This document shows, piece after piece, positions 26,619-37,916 of a stretch of DNA of 64,000 bases. The position numbers and the translations under genes are program-made. The notes below the pieces were generated by a model. It searched no databases. It was not told the origin of the DNA and saw only the letters and a list, made by a program, of their open reading frames with translations. Every line of letters begins with the position of its first letter. Positions within the stretch are counted from its first letter, which is position 1. The DNA is from Plumapathes pennacea (Eukaryota > Cnidaria > Anthozoa > Antipatharia > Myriopathidae), in assembly GCA_964036295.1 (NCBI GenBank), contig OZ038469.1, positions 7,146,067-7,210,066 on the forward strand. The letters are read 5' to 3'.

Positions 26619-27127
26619 TTCCAAAAGAAGTAAAGAAGAAATTAAGAAAAAAAGACGGTGACTAGCATGTCGTGTTTGATTTTGTCTTGCAGCAGAAACG
26701 TTGAAGAAGAAGAAAGGCAAGTGGGGACTAAAAACAAACCATATGTTCATTCACGTGCTCATGTTCACTGTCAATCGTCTGGTACGTGTGACAATTTTTA
26801 TTTCTCCCATTCTGGCGCCTCTTGGTACTTTTTGAACGACTTGTTGGGCTCGAAGTTTAGGTGTTAATGGAACGTTTTATGTTCATTGTTGACAGTGGAA
26901 CGTGCAAATTCGTCACAAGGACAAGCGCACATCCGTGCGCGCGCGTGCGTGCAAGCGCTTGTCACTTATAATTGCAGAAAAGATCTCGATCTGTGTGATT
27001 TTTTGTTCTTTTGTTGTTTAAAAAACAACCCTACACATCTTTTTTCGTACACTGCAAAATTTGAACTCTTCAGGCCGCAAACTGACGGAGTACCGGGCGG
27101 TTTTGTGTGAGAAAAATGAAAAAGGAA

Positions 27128-27149
27128 GCCTACGACACGGGGTATTCCC

Positions 27150-27184
<35 letters not shown>

Positions 27185-27245
27185 CTGGGCTTAACTTCGG
27201 TGATCGGACGAGAACCGGTGTTTTCCCGGTGGTATGGTCGTAGGC
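27128..27245 (-). rRNA. 5S rRNA: 5S rRNA, unit 5
   Basis: 118 bp, the same as unit 1, with promoter boxes and terminator. The upstream flank has GCGATAGT for GCGAGAGT. Confidence 0.97.
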
Positions 27246-27431
27246 GATAGTATTGGCGTCAAATTTAGCATGTTATGGCGACTCTCGATTAACGAGAGGA
27301 GGCCTGGGACTAAGTGTCTTGCCTCCACATACATGGGGGCTTGTGGTGGCCGCGAGGAACTGGGGGAAAACGAATACCACATGTAGGGAGATTTTGTGGC
27401 GGACGGCCACCCTAAGAAACTAGAAGTCGGT

Positions 27432-27623
27432 ATCGCTTCTCCGCCTTATGGCTAAGATCAAGTGTAGTATCTGTTCTTATCAGCTTAATATCTGATACGC
27501 TGCTCATTGAGTGGCTCAAATATTAAACTGATTTTTGGAACTGGGCTGTGGAATAGAGGCTTGCCTCGTCCCAGCCACGGGTTGTCTCGGTATAGCACTA
27601 CCTCCGAGTACGGCCCACTCCCC
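27432..27623 (+). ncRNA. U2 snRNA: U2 snRNA, unit 5
   Basis: Complete 192-bp copy. One change in stem-loop I (CTTCTCCGCC for CTTCTCGGCC) is shared with the next unit, which suggests the two units arose by duplication. Confidence 0.93.
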
Positions 27624-27812
27624 TCCGGGGGAACCCAATAAAAGCAAAGAGAACATTGAGATAAAGGCCTGGGCCCCCAGTGCGTCGGTTCTGGCACACT
27701 GCATGCTAGCAAGGCGGCATAGAATGGACGCTTGAAAGGGTGGAAGGGTCGTCCCATAAGAAAGGAAGCGGATGTGCGGTCGGCTCAGTTGTTTTGTGGA
27801 CAAAACAACTTC

Positions 27813-27900
27813 ATACTTACCTGACGCAGGAGGTACTGTGATCATGGAGGCAGTCCTCTCAGGGTGAGGCCCCTTCATTGTACTTGACTGGGTTGACCCC

Positions 27901-27932
<32 letters not shown>

Positions 27933-27974
27933 TATAATTTCTGGTAGTGGGGACCTGCGTTCGCGCTCGTCCCC
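27813..27974 (+). ncRNA. U1 snRNA: U1 snRNA variant, unit 5
   Basis: 162 bp, uninterrupted. Variants: GACGCAGG for GACGCGGG (inside the site-1 target), and a base lost in TTGTACTTGACTGGG relative to TTGCACTTGGACTGGG, in the loop that in other animals binds a U1 snRNP protein. The splice-site recognition sequence is intact. Function is uncertain. Confidence 0.85.
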
Positions 27975-28475
27975 TTCCAAAAGAAGTAAAGAAGAAATTA
28001 AGAAAAAAAGACGGTGACTAGCATGTCGTGTTTGATTTTGTCTTGCAGCAGAAACGTTGAAGAAGAAGAAAGGCAAGTGGGGACTAAAAACAAACCATAT
28101 GTTCATTCACGTGCTCATGTTCACTGTCAATCGTCTGGTACGTGTGACAATTTTTATTTCTCCCATTCTGGCGCCTCTTGGTACTTTTTGAACGACTTGT
28201 TGGGCTCGAAGTTTAGGTGTTAATGGAACGTTTTATGTTCATTGTTGACAGTGGAACGTGCAAATTCGTCACAAAGACAAGCGCACGTCTGCGCGCGTGC
28301 AAGCGCTTGTCACTTATAATTGCAGAAAAGATCTCGATCTGTGTGATTTTTTGTTCTTTTGTTGTTTAAAAAACAACCCTACACATCTTTTTTCGTACAC
28401 TGCAAAATTTGAACTCTTCAGGCCGCAAACTGACGGAGTACCGGGCGGTTTTGTGTGAGAAAAATGAAAAAGGAA

Positions 28476-28501
28476 GCCTACGACACGGGGTATTCCCAGG
28501 T

Positions 28502-28532
<31 letters not shown>

Positions 28533-28593
28533 CCGGGCTTAACTTCGGTGATCGGACGAGAACCGGTGTTTTCCCGGTGGTATGGTCGTAGGC
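28476..28593 (-). rRNA. 5S rRNA: 5S rRNA, unit 6
   Basis: 118 bp with one change near box C (GTGACCACCTGGG for GTGACCGCCTGGG). Confidence 0.94.
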
Positions 28594-28779
28594 GAGAGTA
28601 TTGGCGTCAAATTTAGCATGTTATGGCGACTCTCGATTAACGAGAGGAGGCCTGGGACTAAGTGTCTTGCCTCCACATACATGGGGGCTTGTGGTGGCCG
28701 TGAGGAACTGGGGGAAAACGAATACCACATGTAGGGAGATTTTGTGGCGGACGGCCACCCTAAGAAACTAGAAGTCGGT

Positions 28780-28971
28780 ATCGCTTCTCCGCCTTATGGC
28801 TAAGATCAAGTGTAGTATCTGTTCTTATCAGCTTAATATCTGATACGCTGCTCATTGAGTGGCTCAAATATTAAACTGATTTTTGGAACTGGGCTGTGGA
28901 ATAGAGGTTTGCCTCGTCCCAGCCACAGGTTGTCTCGGTATAGCACTACCTCCGAGTACGGCCCACTCCCC
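28780..28971 (+). ncRNA. U2 snRNA: U2 snRNA, unit 6
   Basis: Complete 192-bp copy with the same CTTCTCCGCC variant as unit 5, and changes in the 3' loops (GAGGTTTGCC, CCACAGG). Confidence 0.92.
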
Positions 28972-29159
28972 TCCGGGGGAACCCAATAAAAGCAAAGAGA
29001 ACATTGAGATAAAGGCCTGGGCCCCTAGTGCGTCGGTTCTGGCACACTTTAGCATGCAAGGCGGCATAGAATGGATGCTTGAAAGGGTGGAAGGGTCGTC
29101 CCATAAGGAAGGAAGCGGATGTGCGGTTGGCTCAGTTGTTTTGTGGACAAAACAACTTC

Positions 29160-29192
29160 ATACTTACCTGACACGGGAGGTACTGTGATCAT
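29160..29192 (+). pseudogene. U1 snRNA: U1 5' fragment, interrupted by element D2
   Basis: The first 33 nt of U1 (with GACACGGG for GACGCGGG), ending in the left duplication copy GTGATCAT (29185-29192). The right copy is 34876-34883. Confidence 0.93.
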
Positions 29193-29282
29193 TTCTCGTG
29201 CCTCTCGCAAACGTCTCTTTGTAGCGTTTCTCCCCTCGTAAGTGCGTTCAACTGGTGGATTTCTGAAGCTAGCTGGACAACA

Positions 29283-30440
29283 ATGACGTCTTTCGCCAAT
29301 GTCGTCATCGGTCATGCGATCAGCGCCAAGTACCGCGGGATACGACTCAAGGTTAGTGCCCAGACCACAGCACAGGAGATTGTCGAAGGAGTCCTCGAAA
29401 AATGCCATGTCGATGATATTGAAGTTGTTCAGCCCATGCCGGGTAAAGGCAACTGGGTGGTTGTCTTTGCCCGGGAAGAACTAGTAAACGAGTGCCTAGT
29501 CGGGGTCGAAATCAATGGGGAGAGAATAATCCCACAACGTGTCGCCAAGGAGCGTTATGTGTACGCGTCCGTGCATTATGTTCCGCCAGACATTTCGAAC
29601 GAAGAAATAGCTGCGGCTATAAGTGAGTTCACCGAGGTGAAAAACATTAAAGACCAGTACATGACCAATTACCCCGCCATAAAAACCGGAAAGCGCCTCG
29701 TTATTTTGAAGCCGAGACAAGATCTTCCGGCCTATTTTGATGTGCAGGGCACACGCGCTACTCTACTATTCAAAGGCAGGGTGGCTTGCTGCCCTTACTG
29801 TGACAACACCCGCCATCTTGGCCGTGACTGCCCGAACAAGAAGGCACGGAAACATTGCTTCTTGTGCAACGAGCCCGGGCACTTCCGGAGAAACTGTCCT
29901 AGACTGCAATCTCGCCCGCTCGAGACCGATCAAGGCGCTGCTGATCTAGAAGACTCGGCCAATTTAGGTACTGAAAACCCGCCACTCCCCCCGGAACAAG
30001 AACCAGCACAAGACAAGCCTCCGGAAGCCACGTCTCATCCAGTGCCTGAGTGGCCGAATATTACTCCAGTTGCCGCATCACCGCGCCATGACTCGGGTCT
30101 TGCAGATCCAGACATAAATTTTGTGTCTGCTGAGAGCCCAGTTCTGTTCTCTGCGCCCTCAACAACACCATCTACAAGACCTTCGCCACCCGCTGATTTC
30201 TCAACATGCTTCTCCCCACCGGACGAGACACCGATCTCTTTCATCACTGTACCCTCGGACTCTTCTGGCTCCACCTCCACTACAAGCGCTCGTCATAAAA
30301 TGCCCCCAGTCATCTCCAGCACCCCCGGCATAAAACGGCAGTCGGACACAAGATCTCCTCGAGCTGGCTGGGACCTCCCATCCAAAATTGCGGACCACAA
30401 ACAGATTGCTACAGCTGCCAAAACCCTGGACCTCCGATAA
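29283..30440 (+). CDS. Element D2 ORF1: two-knuckle protein
   Basis: 385 aa from ATG 29283 (ACAATGACG context). The N-terminal half (residues ~1-150) may be RRM-like folds. Two zinc knuckles follow: C170/C173/H178/C183, and CFLCNEPGHFRRNC at about 191-204. The C-terminal half is Pro/Ser/Thr-rich and low in complexity, and ends KTLDLR. It probably binds element RNA. The stop at 30438 is followed by ~90 nt of pyrimidine-rich sequence before the ORF2 frame. Confidence 0.9.
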   Translation: MTSFANVVIGHAISAKYRGIRLKVSAQTTAQEIVEGVLEKCHVDDIEVVQPMPGKGNWVVVFAREELVNECLVGVEINGERIIPQRVAKERYVYASVHYVPPDISNEEIAAAISEFTEVKNIKDQYMTNYPAIKTGKRLVILKPRQDLPAYFDVQGTRATLLFKGRVACCPYCDNTRHLGRDCPNKKARKHCFLCNEPGHFRRNCPRLQSRPLETDQGAADLEDSANLGTENPPLPPEQEPAQDKPPEATSHPVPEWPNITPVAASPRHDSGLADPDINFVSAESPVLFSAPSTTPSTRPSPPADFSTCFSPPDETPISFITVPSDSSGSTSTTSARHKMPPVISSTPGIKRQSDTRSPRAGWDLPSKIADHKQIATAAKTLDLR

Positions 30441-30531
30441 GTTTATCTCCTTTTTACTTTTTACTGTTTTCCCTATCTACAACATGCTCGATTCACCCCT
30501 CATGCTTGATTCTTTTTCTTTCCCTTTTTAA

Positions 30532-33500
30532 ATAACCTCATTCAACAATTCAATCAAATTGATTTCTATTAATGTTCACGGCCTTCGGCAGCAGAACAAA
30601 CGAGCCGCTATTTTCAGTTCTTTTGCAGATCAACATTTAGAATTTTGTTTTTTACAAGAAGTATTTGGCTCTCCTTCAGACGAGCTGACGTGGTCTAATG
30701 AGTGGCCAGGCCAGTCATTCTGGAACATGAATAACAACCGAGAAGGCGGTGTTGGCATTTTGATAAACCGCAGAGTACAGTTCACTGTTGTGAGTCAGAA
30801 GGCCGACACGTCCGGCCGTATCTTAGCACTAACAATTGAATATTCATCCGCAAAACACCGCATCAATTTCGTTAATGTTTACGCTCCTTCAGGAGGTTCA
30901 AACAAAAGGGAAAGAAAAGAATTCTTTTTAAGTCTCTCTGACTATATCAGCAATGATCCACTAGTTCTCAATGTGCTAGCGGGTGACTTTAATTGCATAA
31001 CAGACCCCGACCTTGACTGCACACCACGACGCAACTATCCCGATTATACAGGCAAAATCTTAGCCAAATCGATTCAACAGCTACAACTTGAAGACATTTG
31101 GCGAACATTTCACCACAATGAAAAACTGTTTACTTTCAAAAGCGCGAGCGGAAGCCAAAGCCGCGTCGACAAGATATTTACATCACGTTTTTTTCGCAAC
31201 AACATAATCAGAACGGAAATAGAGCCTTTCCCACTGGCGCCCGATCACTGCATGGTCACAGCAGAACTGTGCCTGGACTCGGTTGTCCGTGGGAGAGGGC
31301 TCTGGAAATTAAACACCTCTTTGCTGGACGAACAGGACTACCAACAGAAAATAACCTCATTTTGGACAAACTGGCGAACTAAAAAACGAACGTTTCAGTC
31401 CCTCGGGGATTGGTGGGATGCCGGTAAACTTGGCATCAAAAAGCTTTCCAATCAATATGCAATCCGGAAAAAAGAATTAACAAGACAATACGAGAAAAAA
31501 CTCCAAAAGCAACTTCGAAACACGAAACGAAAAATGGACTCTCTGGGTCGTGAAAACGACACACAAAGATATCACAAAATCAAAACGAAATTAGAAAAAA
31601 TTGAACTGGAGCGAGCCCGCGGAATCATTATCCGCGCTCGCGCCGATTGGCACGAAAGCGGCGAGAATGCAACAAAGTATTTTCTGAATCAAGCCAAAAA
31701 GAAAGCCAGTGACAACACCGTACGCGGGATTAAAACTGCGAACGGCACAGTCGTCACCGACAAGACCAGACTACTCTCTGAACACGTCAATTTTTACACA
31801 AAACTGTACCAGAAAGAAGCTGTTGACAAACAAGCACAGAATCAATGTTTTTCCTGTTTGGAAAAAAAGTTATCAAAAGAAGCCCGCCAGTCCTGCGAAG
31901 GTTTAATCACCGAAACACAATGCTGCAACGCCATAAGTCAGTTCGATAACAATAAATCGCCGGGCACCGATGGTTTGCCAATCGAGTTTTACAAACGCTT
32001 TTGGCGAGTCATCGGCGCCGATTACATTGAAGTAATTAACCATTGCTTTAACCGGAAAGAACTGACAGACACACAACGGACTGCTGTAATTACTACTTTG
32101 TTTAAGAAGGGAGACCGGCTCAGTTTGAAAAACTGGCGACTGATCTCTCTTCTTAACTGCGATTACAAGATATTGTCTAAGATCTTAAGCCTCCGATTAG
32201 GGAAAGTCTTGGATCAAATCATTTCGACTGATCAAACTTGCGGCATTCCAGGGCGATCGATATCGCACAACATTTTGTTATTAAAAGACCTCATCCGGTA
32301 TTGTAACGAGAAAGACCTCCCCGCGGTCATAATCAGCATTGACCAAATGAAAGCCTTTGATAGAGTAGAGTGGAACTTCCTGTTCCAAACACTCGAAAAG
32401 TTTAATTTCGGCCCACAATTAATTCAATGGATCAAAATCCTCTACACAGATGTAAAGAGCTGTGTTAAAGTGAACAATTTCATCTCGGAACCGTTTAAAA
32501 TTGAAAAAGGCGTCCGTCAAGGATGCGCTTTGTCCCCTTTATTATACGTGTTGGTTGCCGAAGTGCTGGCGTGTATGATTAGAGGTGACAAAGCTATCCA
32601 GGGCATTCCATTACCGGAGTCGAACGAACAATCCAAAATTTCACAATACGCAGACGACACATCACTCACACTTGTACACAAACACTCCATCACACAGGCT
32701 TTTTCAGTATTAGACACATACGAACGCGCTTCAGGAGCCAAGATCAATTTAGAAAAATGTGAAGGCCTCACAGTAGGCAGCTTTAAGACGGAAACTCAAT
32801 TTCCAGTGAATTTTAGTATGACAAACACAGCAATTACGCTGTTAGGAACCAATTTGGGTAACAACGACACTTCTTATGCAAACTGGGAACCAAAGGTCCG
32901 GAAATGTTGTAAAGTTCTGGATCTTTGGAAACCACGCAATCTCTCGCTGAAAGGCAAAGCAACAGTGATAAACCAATTAGCAATGGCAACAATAATTTAC
33001 ACCGGATCACTGTTCACGCTTCCCGACTGGGCGTACAAAATTATTGAACAGAAAACTTGGGAATTCTTTTGGAACGGGAAGAGTTGCCAGGTCAAAAAGT
33101 CGACCTGCCGGCTTCCCCTGAACAAAGGCGGATACAACATGCCTGATTTTAAACTCAAAATAGCATCTTTACGCACCAAATTTATTGCACACCTGCTAAG
33201 CGACACGCCATCAAACTGGCGTCCGCTAGCCTTCCATTTTTTGAATAAGTATGGCCGTATTTCTTACGGAAAAGCTATCTTTGCCATTCAGTATTCTTCC
33301 AACAAATTAAGCAACTTAACACCGTTTTATAAGTCATTACTTAAGACGTGGCAGGCGATTGGGGGCCAACGGAAGCTTGACCCCCGAGACGCCGGTCACA
33401 ATCTTATTATGAACGAATTTCTTTTTAATAACAGACACGTTGTGGATCACATCACAGCAAAACCACTTTTCATCCCGTCCTGGATAGACCTGGGGGTGGT

Positions 33501-34378
33501 GAGAGTTCGGGACATCTGCTACGAGGTTGTCCCCGGCTTTCTCAGCCCGCAGGCTGTTCAGGAGATCCTCAACTACAGAGTAAACATAGCAACATGCACT
33601 AGACAATTAGAGCAAATTCAGGCTGCACTCCCGCGGGAGTGGCGAGCTAAGATAAACAAAGGCCCCGATTTCGAACAAGTGAAACACTCTGACCTCTACG
33701 GGGTACAGTGCAACACTACGTTTATTCCGATTGACAAACTAACAGCTAAACGAACCTACGCGACACTACTCGACAAAAACACAGAGACAGACGCACACAC
33801 GACAGTCTGGCGAAATTGCTCGCTGACAGACTACTGGCGAGGAGCGCACAAACATCTGCTCGATCGCAAAATTTCAGACTTAAATTGGAAAATCATTCAT
33901 TCGGCTCTGCCTACGGCCGCAAAACTGACCAAGTGGAAAGTTATCCAAAATCCCACTTGTCGCTCATGCCAAAATGACACAGAAAATACGAAACATATCT
34001 TTTACGACTGCTGTCACGCCAAAACTCTTTGGCGTTACATCAGAACTCACACGAGTAAATTTCTCCCGAATTTCATACTTACGTATGAAAATATAATCCT
34101 CGGTCAAAACCTAGACACGAAACTAGTCAAACACCGGCTAGTCAAGCATCTCAGACACCGGAAAGAAAACACTTTGGACTTTCCGAAACATGCATTTTCA
34201 CAATGACACAAATAAGACAAACTGCGTGAAGAATCTGTTCCGTTGTACTCTCCAGAGCTACATCGAGAGAGACTTCTACACCGCCAAAACACATGAGCCA
34301 GACACACGCAACTTTGACTGGGAAACAGACAACGTAATTTGTAGCATCATAAACAACACAGTAGCTCTCAACTTATGA
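30532..34378 (+). pseudogene. Element D2 ORF2: endonuclease/RT with a C-terminal frameshift
   Basis: The frame opens at 30532 after TAA (30529-30531) with no ATG. In-frame ATGs lie upstream of that stop, as in D1. Numbered from 30532: endonuclease ISINVHGLRQQ, FLQEV, AGDFNC and APDHCM; reverse transcriptase LFKKGDR, SIDQMKAFDRVEW, GVRQGCALSPLLYVL and YADD (706); C-X2-C-X8-H-X4-C near the end. NWRLISLLN has Leu for the usual Pro found in D1. A 2-bp loss near 34152 (CATCTCAGACAC for CACCTCATAGACAC) shifts the last ~75 residues, and the frame stops at 34206. The lost tail is recognisable to 34378. Confidence 0.92.
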
Positions 34379-34875
34379 GTTAAGCAACGTTGAGCCCCCG
34401 GGGCTTTTTCCGGCCGGTTGACCGACTGGGAATCCCCCCGCATGCTCACTCTTTGTTTGAATCAAAACTTTACATCTTACCCACTAGATAATTAGATAAT
34501 AGTCGCTTACAAGCAGTTAACACATCAATGCCCTGTCCGCATGGCGGCTCTCCTTTTCGTCCGTTTAAATAGACTAGAAGCAAGTCTGGGTGTGCTTGCA
34601 TTCCCAGCCTCCGTGCAGACAGCGCCGCATTGACCATCAATGACCCACAATCCATCTCTTAGAATCCCGAAATTAAATTCCGCATAACTCATGAAAAGAG
34701 ACTATAAGCATGTAACCACGCTGCTGTTACTGCTAAAAGAACAACGAGCAATGAACACTGCTTTAAACGAACATTTCGCTCTGTACAAACGGAGCTCTGC
34801 CAGAGCGCTTCCGGCACTTAGCCAGTTGCGCGGCAATTGTAACTTAGGTTATCAATTGTCAATAAAACATTTAAA

Positions 34876-34939
34876 GTGATCATGGAGGCAGTCCTCTCAG
34901 GGTGAGGCCCTTTCATTGCACTTGGACTGGGTTGACCCC

Positions 34940-34971
<32 letters not shown>

Positions 34972-35013
34972 TATAATTTCTGGTAGTGGGGACCTGCGTT
35001 CGCGCTCGTCCCC
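34876..35013 (+). pseudogene. U1 snRNA: U1 3' segment after element D2
   Basis: U1 from GTGATCATGG to its 3' end. It lacks the 5' splice-site recognition sequence. Confidence 0.93.
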
Positions 35014-35516
35014 TTCCAAAAGAAGTAAAGAAGAAATTAAGAAAAAAAGACGGTGACTAGCATGTCGTGTTTGATTTTGTCTTGCAGCAGAAACGTTGAA
35101 GAAGAAGAAAGGCAAGTGGGGACTAAAAACAAACCATATGTTCATTCACGTGCTCATGTTCACTGTCAATCGTCTGGTACGTGTGACAATTTTTATTTCT
35201 CCCATTCTGGCGCCTCTTGGTACTTTTTGAACGACTTGTTGGGCTCGAAGTTTAGGTGTTAATGGAACGTTTTATGTTCATTGTTGACAGTGGAACGTGC
35301 AAATTCGTCACAAGGACAAGCGCACGTCCGTGCGTGCATGCAAGCGATTGTCACTTATAATTGCAGAAAAGATCTCGATCTGTGTGATTTTTTGTTCTTT
35401 TGTTGTTTAAAAAACAACCCTACACATCTTTTTTCGTACACTGCAAAATTTGAACTCTTCAGGCCGCAAACTGACGGAGTACCGGGCGGTTTTGTGTGAG
35501 AAAAATGAAAAAGGAA

Positions 35517-35538
35517 GCCTACGACACGGGGTATTCCC

Positions 35539-35573
<35 letters not shown>

Positions 35574-35634
35574 CCGGGCTTAACTTCGGTGATCGGATGA
35601 GAACCGGTGTTTTCCCGGTGGTATGGTCGTAGGC
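35517..35634 (-). rRNA. 5S rRNA: 5S rRNA, unit 7
   Basis: 118 bp. One change, CTCATCCGATCACC for CTCGTCCGATCACC in sense. Otherwise consensus. Confidence 0.94.
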
Positions 35635-35820
35635 GAGAGTATTGGCGTCAAATTTAGCATGTTATGGCGACTCTCGATTAACGAGAGGAGGCCTGGGACT
35701 AAGTGTCTTGCCTCCACATACATGGGGGCTTGTGGTGGCCGCGAGGAACTGGGGGAAAACGAATACCACATGTAGGGAGATTTTGTGGCGGACGGCCACC
35801 CTAAGAAACTAGAAGTCGGT

Positions 35821-36012
35821 ATCGCTTCTCGGCCTTATGGCTAAGATCAAGTGTAGAATCTGTTCTTATCAGCTTAATATCTGATACGCTGCTCATTGAG
35901 TGGCTCAAATATTAAACTGATTTTTGGAACTGGGCTGTGGAATAAAGGCTTGCCTCGTCCCAGCCACGGGTTGTCTCGGTATAGCACTACCTCCGAGTAC
36001 GGCCCACTCCCC
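35821..36012 (+). ncRNA. U2 snRNA: U2 snRNA variant, unit 7 (branch-point sequence changed)
   Basis: 192 bp, uninterrupted, but 35857 is A instead of T, so the branch-point recognition sequence reads GTAGAATC rather than GTAGTATC. It also has GGAATAAAGG. The same branch-point change is in unit 11. Such a U2 would pair poorly with normal branch sites and may be a pseudogene. Confidence 0.85.
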
Positions 36013-36200
36013 TCCGGGGGAACCCAATAAAAGCAAAGAGAACATTGAGATAAAGGCCTGGGCCCCTAGTGCGTCGGTTCTGGCACACTTTAGCATGCAA
36101 GGCGGCATAGAATGGACGCTTGAAAGGGTGGAAGGGTCGTCCCATAAGGAAGGAAGCGGATGTGCGATCGGCTCAGTTGTTTTGTGGACAAAACAACTTC

Positions 36201-36219
36201 ATACTTACCTGACGCGGGA
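36201..36219 (+). pseudogene. U1 snRNA: U1 5' fragment, interrupted by element B1
   Basis: The first 19 nt of U1. The left copy of the 17-bp duplication is 36203-36219 and the right copy 41886-41902, exactly the same site as element A. Confidence 0.94.
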
Positions 36220-36506
36220 TCATCTCGTTGGCGCGGGTTCAAGTTGTTGGAGTTTCAACCAAGTTAATCAAGCAAAAGATTTGTAAGCCCTTCTTCCTTT
36301 TTTCTTTTTTCTTTCTATCTCTTGTTTGCTTTTTGCCGCCACCCTCCTGGGGACTTCATGCTCAGTGCTTGCACTGTAACCCAGGGTAAGCGCTTTTTCA
36401 TTCTTCTCTTGTTCCGACCCTTCGGTGGATGAATGCTCGGCGGCGTTTTTGCCTTTCCTTGGTAAACTCGTCACCGTAACACCAAGTAAGGAACTCTCTC
36501 TTGGCC

Positions 36507-37916
36507 ATGGCCTCCTTGCAAGCATCATTTACTGTCCCGCCTTCGGCGGTGCCAAGGCCAGCTACTGTACTGGTCACTTTACCTGAGGACCTTGTCCACG
36601 TTACCGATCGTAAGGAGTTTGTCTCCCGTTTAGCTGCAAAGTCCCAAATTAGGGATATTAGTTGCGTCCAAGCAATGCCAAATGGCGTATTTAGAGTTAC
36701 TTGCAAAAGTAGAGACTCATACAACTGGCTTACAGTTAATGGGCTGTCAGTGCGCGGTCAGCAGTGCACAATAATGGAGGCTCAACCCTTATTCACCTAT
36801 GTACGTGTGTTTAATTGCCCCTTCGAAGTACCGGCAAAAGATATTGCCGAAGCTCTTGCCTTTTGGGGAAAAGTTCACGAAGTCCATCACGAGTTTGATC
36901 GCGATTTTAAAACACTGGCTACAGGGACCCGATCAGTCAAGATGAAGTTGACTGGGGCTATTCCTACGAGATTATACATCAAGCGGTATCCGTGCAACAT
37001 TTGGTGCTGCGGCCAGCCAAAAGTCTGCAGGATATGCCGTGATGAAGATCACGAGGCCCCTCGCTGCCCACTGAAGGGCAAGTGCCTCCGTTGCCGCCAG
37101 GAGGGCCATGTGTCCAAAAACTGCAACAATGCTTGGGGCACAGTTGTGAATGCCAACGTTCCCCCGAATATCGAAGATCCTCCTCAGGAGGAAAATGTCC
37201 AGCCTCAAAACATTGAAGCTCCCCAGGAGGCAAACGCCCAGCCTGTGAACAGCGAGACCCCAGATGTTGTAGAGGACACTCAACCTGAGAACCCCGAAGC
37301 TCCTCAGGTGGAAAACCCTCAGCCAGTAGTCACTGTAGTTCCGCCCCAGGTGGAATCCGCTCAGTCTGTGATCACTGAGGCCCCCATCCAGCTAGACAAC
37401 ACCAGAGCTGCGTCCCCAAACACGGCTAACAATGTAGAATCCGAAAGTGATCTCGCCCTTCTCGCCGTTGATCTGGGTATAACCCTGAACCAGGACCCCG
37501 ATCCTTCAGCAGGAGAAATCGAGGTGACAACCGTGGCTGAAAGTCAGGAAATGGAGACCGAACAGTCCACTCCATCACCCTCGCCACCCCCTAGTTTGTT
37601 TAAGACACCAAAGGCCCCAGAGTCGTTGTCAGCATCCGTGAATACCTCTACACCCTCTGGGTCTTCAACCTCTCAAGCTAGCACACCCGTACTGGATGAC
37701 GATGGTTTCATTTTGGTTAACCGCTCCAGACGGAAATCTGCAAAAGAACGAGCAGTGGAATCTTGGCCAAATAGCCACTCTCGCTCTCGCTCATGCTCTC
37801 GCCCTTGCTCCAACTCTACTTCTTCCATGGACAACGGTGACCGCTCCCGCTCACGATCACCGCCAAAGAAAGATCTTCGTGCCCCCAGAAAGGCAAAGCA
37901 TAGACCCACCTCATAA
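36507..37916 (+). CDS. Element B1 ORF1: CCHC protein with RS-rich tail
   Basis: 469 aa from the ATG at 36507 in a strong context (GCCATGG). It has the same order as element A ORF1: conserved N-terminal fold, knuckles VCRICRDEDHEAPRC (from C174) and KCLRCRQEGHVSKNC, a long Pro/Glu/Gln/Val linker with irregular repeats (PQVENPQ, PQEENVQ, PQEANAQ), and an RS-rich end with SRSRSCSR and DRSRSRSPP at about 422-455. NIWCCGQP differs from NNWYRGQP in B2. It ends TAA, immediately followed in frame by the ATG of the linking frame. Confidence 0.9.
   Translation: MASLQASFTVPPSAVPRPATVLVTLPEDLVHVTDRKEFVSRLAAKSQIRDISCVQAMPNGVFRVTCKSRDSYNWLTVNGLSVRGQQCTIMEAQPLFTYVRVFNCPFEVPAKDIAEALAFWGKVHEVHHEFDRDFKTLATGTRSVKMKLTGAIPTRLYIKRYPCNIWCCGQPKVCRICRDEDHEAPRCPLKGKCLRCRQEGHVSKNCNNAWGTVVNANVPPNIEDPPQEENVQPQNIEAPQEANAQPVNSETPDVVEDTQPENPEAPQVENPQPVVTVVPPQVESAQSVITEAPIQLDNTRAASPNTANNVESESDLALLAVDLGITLNQDPDPSAGEIEVTTVAESQEMETEQSTPSPSPPPSLFKTPKAPESLSASVNTSTPSGSSTSQASTPVLDDDGFILVNRSRRKSAKERAVESWPNSHSRSRSCSRPCSNSTSSMDNGDRSRSRSPPKKDLRAPRKAKHRPTS

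Larger units (their letters stand above)
29193..34875 (+). mobile_element. Retrotransposon D2, U1 site 2 (ORF1 intact)
   Basis: A 5683-bp element flanked by GTGATCAT. ORF1 is complete; ORF2 is open until a frameshift near its C-terminus. The 3'UTR hairpin GCAAG-TCTGGGTGTG-CTTGC is at 34580-34599. It has the same 5' and 3' ends as D1, so both are full length. Their close identity points to recent insertion, or to copying of a unit by unequal crossing-over. Confidence 0.93.
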
